Shown here in pieces: positions 59,007-64,000 of a DNA stretch of 64,000 bases (the first letter of the stretch is position 1; each line of letters begins with the position of its first letter). The stretch comes from a virus, in the IMG/VR virus record IMGVR_UViG_3300020394_000267, positions 1-64,000 of that record; one strand, 5' to 3'. The position numbers were made by a program, and so were the translations under genes. The notes beneath the pieces are model-generated. The model made no database searches. It was not told the DNA's origin and was given only the letters and a program-made list of their open reading frames with translations.

Positions 59007-59369
59007 ATGGCGTATGTATCCCAAGAAAAGAAAAAGGAACTTGCGGTTGGTATCAAAGCGGTACTTAAAAAGTACAAGATGAAAGGTACTATCGCGGTTA
59101 ACAATCATTCTACTTTGGTTGTCAATCTAAAGTCTGGGCCTATCAACTTCAAGGCGCAAAACGAACATTACCAAGTTAATCCTTACCATGTCGAGTCACA
59201 ATGGACTGGCGTTGCTAAGGAGTTTCTGCTTGAGTTGTTGGAAGCGATGAAGGGTGAAGGTACTGGATGGTTTGACAAGTCCGATATCATGACCGACTAC
59301 TTCCATACTGCTTGGTACAATGATATCAACATTGGAAAGTGGAACAAATCTTACGAACTAACTGCTTAA
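59007..59369 (+). CDS. LPD29-like domain protein
   Basis: Protein of 120 residues. MAYVSQEKKKELAVGIKAVL, KKYKMKGTIAVNNHSTLVVN and LKSGPINF match the pattern I associate with large polyvalent protein domain LPD29, a domain of phage and plasmid polyproteins with unknown function. Here it stands alone. First gene after the GATCAT cassette. Confidence 0.72.
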   Translation: MAYVSQEKKKELAVGIKAVLKKYKMKGTIAVNNHSTLVVNLKSGPINFKAQNEHYQVNPYHVESQWTGVAKEFLLELLEAMKGEGTGWFDKSDIMTDYFHTAWYNDINIGKWNKSYELTA

Positions 59370-59379
59370 GGAGAGAGTT

Positions 59380-59643
59380 ATGACAGTTGAAACTATCAAA
59401 AAAGAAATGCTGACGATGAGTCAAGAAGAGTTGAGTATGATTATTCATTATGCTCAACGCATCAAATCGGTATCGGCGACTGCCACCTTTTCGGTGGGTC
59501 AAAAGGTTGTCGTTGTTCAGAAAACCAAACGCCGTGAAGGTACGATTCTCAAGATGAATACCAAGAAGGCTGTTGTCGAGATGCCTTGGCAAGGTCGAAT
59601 CGCTTCGGTTTCTGTTCCATACTCTATGCTGGAGGCAGCGTAG
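59380..59643 (+). CDS. small SH3/KOW-like hypothetical protein
   Basis: Protein of 87 residues: helical N-terminus (TIKKEMLTMSQEELSMIIHY) and a beta-rich C-terminus (FSVGQKVVVVQKTKRREGTI, LKMNTKKAVVEMPWQ) that reads like a KOW or SH3-type binding fold. AAGGAGAG precedes the ATG. Function unknown. Confidence 0.68.
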   Translation: MTVETIKKEMLTMSQEELSMIIHYAQRIKSVSATATFSVGQKVVVVQKTKRREGTILKMNTKKAVVEMPWQGRIASVSVPYSMLEAA

Positions 59644-59646
59644 GGT

Positions 59647-60141
59647 ATGACATTATGCCTTCGCGTGACAGGTGGTAATAAATTCCAAAAACAGTTGGCG
59701 ATGGGGACGGTTCAGTTTGCTATGAATCGTCTTTTACCCAGCGTAAGGAAGTTAGATATCAATCTTCATATTCGGAGTTTCCAAAAAGAGGGTAGCACTA
59801 TTGGGTACTGTACAGATGATTCTTCAGACCCGATAGATTTTGTGGGTAAGTCGCCCAGACGATTTCAGATTGAAATATCAAAAGACTTGAACTTGACAGA
59901 TTTTATCAAGTGTGTATTACATGAATTTGTCCACCTCAAGCAATTTGTAAAACTTGAGATGGTAGAACAAGACTCTGGCAAAACACGATGGAAAGGTAAA
60001 TCCGTTTCCAAAAAGACAAAGTATTCAGACCAGCCTTGGGAGAAAGAGGCGTATAGACTAGAACAGAAATTACTTTGGGAGTGCCTAGAGCAACAAGAGT
60101 TTTTGACAGGAAACATAGACAGTAATGGAGTGAAAATATGA
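59647..60141 (+). CDS. zincin-like metalloprotease domain protein
   Basis: Protein of 164 residues. CVLHEFVHLKQF near 96-107 is an HExxH motif, and QPWEKEAYRLEQK about 30 residues later supplies a likely third Glu ligand, as in SprT/zincin-type small proteases. Rich in basic residues. Whether it cleaves protein is not shown; it may process a phage or host protein. Stop overlaps the next ATG (ATGA). Confidence 0.72.
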   Translation: MTLCLRVTGGNKFQKQLAMGTVQFAMNRLLPSVRKLDINLHIRSFQKEGSTIGYCTDDSSDPIDFVGKSPRRFQIEISKDLNLTDFIKCVLHEFVHLKQFVKLEMVEQDSGKTRWKGKSVSKKTKYSDQPWEKEAYRLEQKLLWECLEQQEFLTGNIDSNGVKI

Positions 60142-60302
60142 TAAGATGGTTTATAGGATTTTTCTTAGTCATAGGTGCCGCTGGTGGTTTAGAGCAGGAC
60201 ACTATGACTATTAATCAAACACTTGCATTTGCCTTTTTGGGATTTGCATTGATGGCTTGGGCAACCCCCAAGATTGTAGAACAATATGGAGATGATGTAT
60301 GA
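60138..60302 (+). CDS. 54-residue membrane protein
   Basis: Two hydrophobic segments (FIGFFLVIGAAGG and LAFAFLGFALMAWA) and an acidic end. Its ATG overlaps the protease stop and its stop overlaps the next ATG, so it is firmly placed in the operon. Function unknown. Confidence 0.6.
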   Translation: MIRWFIGFFLVIGAAGGLEQDTMTINQTLAFAFLGFALMAWATPKIVEQYGDDV

Positions 60303-60559
60303 TTCGATATAAACAAACTCGCACTCAAAACATTATTGATTTGGATGGCCCAGATGGTAATGCTTTTAACCTGTTGGCAATTGCAAGTAAACTGCTACGC
60401 CAACATGAGAACTTCAACCTTGACGATAGGTCACAGTCGTTGATTCTCGCGGAGATGAAGTCGGATGACTACACTCATTTGGTAAAGACATTCAATCAGT
60501 ACTTTGGTAGCATCTTTATTCTGGAAACTACCAACGAGGAATTGTTGGAGTCGTTATAA
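60299..60559 (+). CDS. small conserved-type phage protein
   Basis: Protein of 86 residues: DLDGPDGNAFNLLAIASKLL and SLILAEMKSDDYTHLVKTFN, then FGSIFILET. I recall similar small proteins in marine T4-like phages, but no function. Coupled to both neighbours. Confidence 0.65.
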   Translation: MIRYKQTRTQNIIDLDGPDGNAFNLLAIASKLLRQHENFNLDDRSQSLILAEMKSDDYTHLVKTFNQYFGSIFILETTNEELLESL

Positions 60560-60885
60560 TGGGTATGCTGAATATGGGCGGTAGTCTGAGATATGACTAC
60601 TCTGGTCGTAAGCGTAAGGCGTATAAGAAGAACAATCCGCCCAAGCGTAAGACTACATTTGAGTCTAAACCCTTGCGAGTGCCTCATGACCGTCTTGAAG
60701 AGATGAATGAGCACAGGCGTAAGTATCCATCACTTAATTCTTTTGCCCCGACAAGTGGCACTAAGGATGATAACTGGATACGCGAGAAGCAAGAAATTTC
60801 ATCTGGTTACACGGTTGCACCCGCCTACAATAAAGGTGCATATCAAGTAATCGGTAAATCCAATATAAAAGATATTGGAAAATAA
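60559..60885 (+). CDS. basic hypothetical protein
   Basis: Protein of 108 residues, Gly/Lys/Arg rich at the start (YSGRKRKAYKKNNPPKRKTT) and polar at the end. The ATG overlaps the previous stop (TAATG). Last gene of the run beginning at 59007. Confidence 0.65.
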   Translation: MGMLNMGGSLRYDYSGRKRKAYKKNNPPKRKTTFESKPLRVPHDRLEEMNEHRRKYPSLNSFAPTSGTKDDNWIREKQEISSGYTVAPAYNKGAYQVIGKSNIKDIGK

Positions 60886-60898
60886 TTGAAAAAAACGC

Positions 60899-60927
60899 TT
60901 GACATTTGCAAAAAAGATCAGTATAAT
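60899..60927 (+). promoter_or_regulatory. perfect consensus sigma70 promoter
   Basis: AAAACGCTTGACATTTG context; TTGACA 60899-60904, 17 bases, TATAAT 60922-60927. A GATCA lies in the spacer (60916-60920). Confidence 0.8.
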
Positions 60928-60933
60928 GGTTGA

Positions 60934-61290
60934 AAGTTGTATAAATAAACATGCGGTGGACGGTATTCGTACAATCCGTTTCCAACGGACAAGGTTAGGT
61001 GAAACTCCTAGACGCCGCTCCAATTTTACAGTTGTAGTCCTAGGCAAAGACTCCATCCTGTCACAAGTTAAACTGCCTCGACTGAACATTGATAGCCATG
61101 TAATGATGCATCAAAACAGTAGGTCGTTAAACCATAAGGAGCCCTGAGCAGTGGCGCAAGGTAACACACAGACCGAAAAAGGCTCAGTCCATCGACTACA
61201 TGAGGGCAGTGATGGCCTCGCATAACACAGATGGACAAAGAGAGCTGGGCATCTCTCTTCATCCTAAACTGCCCACTACTAGAAGGACAA
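60934..61290 (+). ncRNA. candidate structured RNA or long leader, RNA-2
   Basis: About 360 bases with no credible gene behind a perfect promoter. Pairings read by eye: GCGGT 60953 with GCCGC 61014; TCCGTT 60975 with AACGGA 60984 (three-base loop); TAGG 60995 with CCTA 61007; CTGAGC 61144 with GCTCAG 61182; GGGCAGT 61204 with ACTGCCC 61268, enclosing AAGAGAG 61238 with CTCTCTT 61253. The last hairpin ends just before AGAAGGAC and the ATG of a lipoprotein at 61296, so the region may be a regulatory leader rather than a free RNA. Confidence 0.5.
60940..60947 (+). promoter_or_regulatory. T4-type late promoter inside the RNA-2 start region
   Basis: Exact TATAAATA 13 bases after the sigma70 -10; would give a second, late transcript of nearly the same region. 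Confidence 0.55.
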
Positions 61291-61295
61291 CAACA

Positions 61296-61457
61296 ATGAA
61301 GTACTTGAGTATATTAGTTGTTTGTATTATGATTACTGCATGTAGCGGAAGAATAAATTTAATCGCTGAATTACCAAAAGACCAAGACCTAGATGTAACA
61401 ATTAAAACATCCAAGTCTGGTGGTGTGCATAAATCTAATACACCAACAGCAGAATGA
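61296..61457 (+). CDS. small lipoprotein
   Basis: Protein of 53 residues starting MKYLSILVVCIMITACSGRI: signal peptide with lipobox ending at Cys16. The mature part is short and Lys-rich. AAGGAC lies 8-13 bases upstream of the ATG. It is the only gene served by the RNA-2 leader. The 110 bases after it contain three weak hairpins (including GATTAAC/GTTAATC) that may end transcription. Confidence 0.65.
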   Translation: MKYLSILVVCIMITACSGRINLIAELPKDQDLDVTIKTSKSGGVHKSNTPTAE

Positions 61458-61570
61458 AAAGACGATAAGATTTGTCTTTCATACGCACCGAACTTTTGTT
61501 ACGATGCGAATAAATGAATTGTGGGTGATTAACTTTTTGTTAATCTTAATTTGAAAAAACGGAGTATAGT

Positions 61571-61861
61571 ATGAAAAAGAAAACTTCACAAGCAACAAAG
61601 GTTATTTCAGCCTTGGAGAAGACAGACCAAGGTCTGACTGCTAACGAAATGAAAAATAGGTTTGGCGTAACTAATGCGAGAGCATTGGTGACACACCTTC
61701 GTCAGAATGGTTTCGCCATTTATTTAAACAAAACACCTAAGTACACTGACAGAAATGGCAATGTACGAAAAGGTGTTTCACGATACCGTTTAGGTACACC
61801 ATCTAGGGCAATTATTGCCGCTGGATACAAAGCCTTAGCAGCCTCAAGGGGTCTTGCTTAA
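61571..61861 (+). CDS. winged-helix-like DNA-binding protein
   Basis: Protein of 96 residues. ALEKTDQGLTANEMKNRFGV then TNARALVTHLRQNGFAI reads as a helix-turn-helix, and KTPKYTDRNGNVRKGVSRYR as the wing. Small phage proteins with this pattern occur in marine T4-like phages and may regulate transcription. The last plus-strand gene before the convergent terminator. Confidence 0.72.
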   Translation: MKKKTSQATKVISALEKTDQGLTANEMKNRFGVTNARALVTHLRQNGFAIYLNKTPKYTDRNGNVRKGVSRYRLGTPSRAIIAAGYKALAASRGLA

Positions 61862-61901
61862 GCTTTAACATTCGTTAGTTAATTATTCACAATGGAATAA
61901 A

Positions 61902-61928
61902 GGGCAACTCAAGGTTGCCCTTTTTTTT
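61902..61928 (+). terminator. bidirectional intrinsic terminator between convergent genes
   Basis: GGGCAAC 61902-61908, loop TCAAG, GTTGCCC 61914-61920, T8. As ATAAA precedes the stem, it could also work in the minus direction for the gene ending at 61932. Confidence 0.88.
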
Positions 61929-61931
61929 AGC

Positions 61932-62102
61932 TTACACGCTCCACTTAGAACCGCGATAGATTCCAGATGTAGCAGGAACCCATTGCTCTCTTAGAGTGGG
62001 ATTATGTTTGACGCCACGATATAACATCTCTTGAGACTCGATTGTCTTATGAGTTATAGTTCCGTTATATTTAACGCCTCTGTAGTTTAGCTGTGTAGTC
62101 AT
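61932..62102 (-). CDS. DUF4278-like small protein
   Basis: Protein of 56 residues. Three related units, LNYRGVKYN, MLYRGVKHNP and GIYRGSKWSV, match the YRGxxY repeat of DUF4278, a family best known from cyanobacteria. The minus-strand AGGAGG is seven bases before ATG 62102, so the longer frame to 62162 is not used. Function unknown. Confidence 0.7.
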   Translation of the reverse strand: MTTQLNYRGVKYNGTITHKTIESQEMLYRGVKHNPTLREQWVPATSGIYRGSKWSV

Positions 62103-62243
62103 TTTGACACCTCCTGTATTAAGAGATGCGTTCCTTCGGCGGAATTGCCTACTTCCGTCCACCGCTACATTTAGGGTGGATGAACGAATGTAGTCTTTTC
62201 ACCCATGACTTATGGAGTACCGATTGGTACAGTATTATTTATC
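62103..62243 (-). promoter_or_regulatory. leader of the DUF4278 gene with hairpins
   Basis: Read on the minus strand: GATAAATA (62230-62237, one mismatch from the late octamer), GTACC/GGTAC hairpin (62214-62227), then GCGGTGGACGG followed by a CGGAA/TTCCG hairpin and an AGGAGG ribosome-binding site. The 11-mer GCGGTGGACGG also begins RNA-2 at 60953, again followed by a hairpin. Confidence 0.5.
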
Positions 62244-63644
62244 TTAACTTATCTTTACAAAGTATGAAGATTGGTCAACATCTGAACTCGCGTATCTAAA
62301 CATCTTTGTTATAAGGTCGTGTTGTTTCTTCTTACTTGCACCAGTTGAAGCAAATGCTTCTAGGAACATTAGACAGATAGACTTAGACATTCTAAAGTTG
62401 TCACCTTGTTCGTGGTTTGCCCACTCTTGTAGAAATACCTTTTCTGATACTATGTCAATTGATGGTTTACTTTTAGAATTATGTTTCTTATAAAGTTGGT
62501 ATGCCTTTGATGGCCATTTTGCATCGGTCTTGATTGACGCGAGAAATGCCTTTTCAGAACCTTTTCCATTGTAAATATCATTACCGAATACTTGTTTGCA
62601 ATAGAAGTCTACATTACCCCCACCTATTTTACCACCAGCGGCTGAACCACCTTTAATCTCACCCTGCCATGAAGTGTCACCACCGAATGTTCTGAATTGT
62701 ACCTCACCACCACTGGTGTCTATGTAGATGTCTTGAGAACTAAAGAAGTCCCCAGTTTTACCATATTTGAAACTGTTATAGGTAAATGTATCTTTGTTCG
62801 CCATTTGTTTCGGAGTATTGAACTCTTTCGCGGTTGCTGGAGTACTCTTACCTATTTTCTTGAGTGATATACCAAGAAGTTTACCCGCCTTTGCAAGTTT
62901 CATAACTTCTGCATTTAATTCACCCCAACTAGATGTGCTTTCTGCTAAAGGTTTTTCTAAAACACCAAATGTAGTTGCCCATATATCGCCGGGATTCCAT
63001 TTGTCATGTGAGAATGAGCCTGGTGCTTGTGGGTCATCTGAATCCTTATCTATTTTGTGACATTCTGCTTTGGCATCATACAGACCTTTCATAAAAGGTG
63101 ACCCTCGATGAAAATGTACAGCACCATTCCTAGTCATTTTCCTGCCATATTTTTCCCACAGTTTATTTGCGGTCTTTATATAAACATCCGTTTCAATCCA
63201 ATCAGCAGGCCCTTTATTTAAACAGTCTGTAAGTGATTTGTCGGTATGGGCAAACTTAGATGCGGATTTGAGTTGTGTTGGGGATACAGATTTACATGCA
63301 CCCTTCTTTACATTGAATACATATGCATTGTAGAAACATTGTAGTGATTCTGTCAGTGCGGTATCAGCTGCACCGCCACCAGAACCACCACCGCCACCGA
63401 AATCTTTATCCTTGAATATCTGTGACCGTCTTGCTTCTTTGGTTTGTCTGTTAGATTTGTAGGTTAGTATTTCAGTTTTTCTATCATAAGATATACCGTC
63501 TACTTTTGTACCAGACGCAGATGAACCTATAACAAATTTCTTTTTGTCTTTTATTTTTAGGTCGAATATGTCTAGCCTCGACTCACCAGCGTAATCGCCA
63601 GCGGAAGAACTCTTTCGCATATCATCTGCTGATAGTGTGGGCAT
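62244..63644 (-). CDS. large hypothetical protein, possible virion or nuclease-like
   Basis: Protein of 466 residues. The N-terminal part (about 1-80) is basic and polar, followed by a Gly-rich hinge (FGGGGGSGGGAAD). The central region contains KWNPGDIWATTFGVL and LLGISLKKIGKS. A D...SxK arrangement like this can be the core of PD-(D/E)xK nucleases, but conservation cannot be judged here. The C-terminal half has many Lys/Tyr and LMFLEAFASTGASKKKQ. AGGGGAGATAAG precedes the ATG. No firm family call. Confidence 0.6.
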   Translation of the reverse strand: MPTLSADDMRKSSSAGDYAGESRLDIFDLKIKDKKKFVIGSSASGTKVDGISYDRKTEILTYKSNRQTKEARRSQIFKDKDFGGGGGSGGGAADTALTESLQCFYNAYVFNVKKGACKSVSPTQLKSASKFAHTDKSLTDCLNKGPADWIETDVYIKTANKLWEKYGRKMTRNGAVHFHRGSPFMKGLYDAKAECHKIDKDSDDPQAPGSFSHDKWNPGDIWATTFGVLEKPLAESTSSWGELNAEVMKLAKAGKLLGISLKKIGKSTPATAKEFNTPKQMANKDTFTYNSFKYGKTGDFFSSQDIYIDTSGGEVQFRTFGGDTSWQGEIKGGSAAGGKIGGGNVDFYCKQVFGNDIYNGKGSEKAFLASIKTDAKWPSKAYQLYKKHNSKSKPSIDIVSEKVFLQEWANHEQGDNFRMSKSICLMFLEAFASTGASKKKQHDLITKMFRYASSDVDQSSYFVKIS

Positions 63645-63645
63645 C

Positions 63646-63804
63646 TTATCTCCCCTGTCCCCTATATTTCTTGTAAGACCTTTTTTTGTTTTTGTTCATC
63701 GTGGAAGTACTAATCTTCACACTGCGACTTCGCCCACCTATACCTTGTGAGGTACTTTTTTTTGTCGGTTCATGTACATGTACCGCGTTCCATTTTCTAG
63801 CCAT
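63646..63804 (-). CDS. small very basic protein
   Basis: Protein of 52 residues (MARKWNAVHVHEPTKKSTSQ, then RSRSVKISTSTMNKNKKRSY). GGAGGAG lies just before the ATG at 63804, and the stop is two bases from the next gene. Probably nucleic-acid binding or virion-internal. Not related to any family I know. Confidence 0.65.
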   Translation of the reverse strand: MARKWNAVHVHEPTKKSTSQGIGGRSRSVKISTSTMNKNKKRSYKKYRGQGR

Positions 63805-63818
63805 TCACTCCTCCATTA

Positions 63819-64000
63819 TTATTGTGTATTTGACAGTGGATTTTCAAGCGCTTCTTCAATCTGTGTTCGTATAGATTTTCTGATTTCAATAAGTTCCTTA
63901 CTGGTATCTCTTTCAAGTTCATATAGTCTCTTATCAGACGCTCTTACATCCGAAAACAGAGATTGCATGTCTCCGTCTATTCTATTTATAGACTCTTTAG
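63819..64000 (-). CDS. partial coiled-coil protein (5' end beyond the window)
   Basis: An open frame on the minus strand enters from base 64000 and ends at TAA 63819-63821. The visible 59 residues are charged and helical (SLFSDVRASDKRLYELERDT, then KELIEIRKSIRTQIEEALEN), a likely coiled coil. First of three tightly spaced minus-strand genes. Confidence 0.6.
   Translation of the reverse strand, partial: KESINRIDGDMQSLFSDVRASDKRLYELERDTSKELIEIRKSIRTQIEEALENPLSNTQ

Noticed and set aside
60899-61147. An 82-codon frame across RNA-2 (60899-61147) and minus-strand frames in the same region
   Set aside because: They lack ribosome-binding sites, have no protein-like composition and overlap promoter and hairpins.
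62794-63060. Plus-strand open frame inside the 466-residue minus-strand gene
   Set aside because: Shadow frame of a longer gene with a good ribosome-binding site; no support of its own.
63983-63990. TATTTATA (minus-strand TATAAATA) as a late promoter
   Set aside because: It lies inside the open frame of the truncated minus-strand gene at the window end; without the upstream sequence its role cannot be judged.
1-64000. CRISPR arrays, insertion sequences, integrase or attachment sites
   Set aside because: No regularly spaced direct repeats, transposase motifs or tyrosine/serine recombinases were seen on either strand.

Overview
The window is a 64 kb piece of a large, strictly lytic T4-like myophage that infects a Gram-negative, most likely marine, bacterium. 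The replication genes lie in the order usual for marine T4-like phages: clamp (gp45), clamp loader (gp44/gp62), RegA, small heat-shock protein, DNA polymerase (gp43), UvsX and helicase gp41. Primase gp61, RNase H, endonuclease VII, NrdA/NrdB, ThyX and dCMP deaminase are also present. I saw no integrase, CRISPR array, rRNA or convincing tRNA. There are no photosystem genes, so a cyanobacterial host is not indicated, although one small gene has the cyanobacterial-type DUF4278 repeat. Outer-membrane and periplasmic genes (a TonB-dependent receptor and several lipoproteins) point to a Gram-negative host.

Layout. 1-5.8 kb: a truncated iscU, iscA, small genes, an HExxH/VWA (CobT-like) protein and its MoxR/CobS-like AAA+ partner, then a DUF3310 gene. 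5.8-17.9 kb: replication core, with an inserted peroxiredoxin, a Mom-like DNA-modification protein and a nucleotidyltransferase-cupin fusion. 17.9-22.8 kb: candidate spanins and holin, lipoproteins, small genes and endonuclease VII. 22.8-34.8 kb: late genes behind T4-type TATAAATA promoters. These include a ligase-like KxDG protein, an NMN-adenylyltransferase-like protein, lysozyme, a P-loop kinase with a long basic tail, and virion-type proteins. A 16-residue peptide with eight cysteines sits between two of the virion-type genes. 35-42 kb: primase and nucleotide metabolism, with a QueC-like gene between nrdA and nrdB. 42-49 kb: a radical SAM/SPASM protein, three methyltransferases, a coiled-coil membrane protein and a TonB-dependent receptor. 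49-56.9 kb: RNase H, many small genes, a nuclease and SGNH-like proteins. 56.9-61.5 kb: two promoter-driven, hairpin-rich regions lacking convincing genes (candidate structured RNAs), a PNKP-type 3'-phosphatase, an SGNH-like protein and a protease cassette. 61.9-64 kb: genes on the minus strand, facing the rest across a strong terminator.

Three promoter classes can be read directly. (i) TTGACW-N17-TATAAT-like promoters, usually preceded by a CGCTTGAC context. (ii) A very uniform family of seven TTGACW-N17-GATCAT promoters, several with a GATCATGATC palindrome over the -10; three are part of a longer repeated terminator/promoter cassette. (iii) T4-type TATAAATA late promoters, two of which lie so close to the start codon that the mRNA would be nearly leaderless. 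Genes are packed with ATGA/TAATG overlaps.

The points most worth a second look are the two candidate structured RNAs, the GATCAT promoter family, the Cys-rich micropeptide, the phage-borne TonB-dependent receptor, the IscU-IscA pair and the radical SAM/methyltransferase cluster. All functions are inferred from motifs read by eye; no database search was run.
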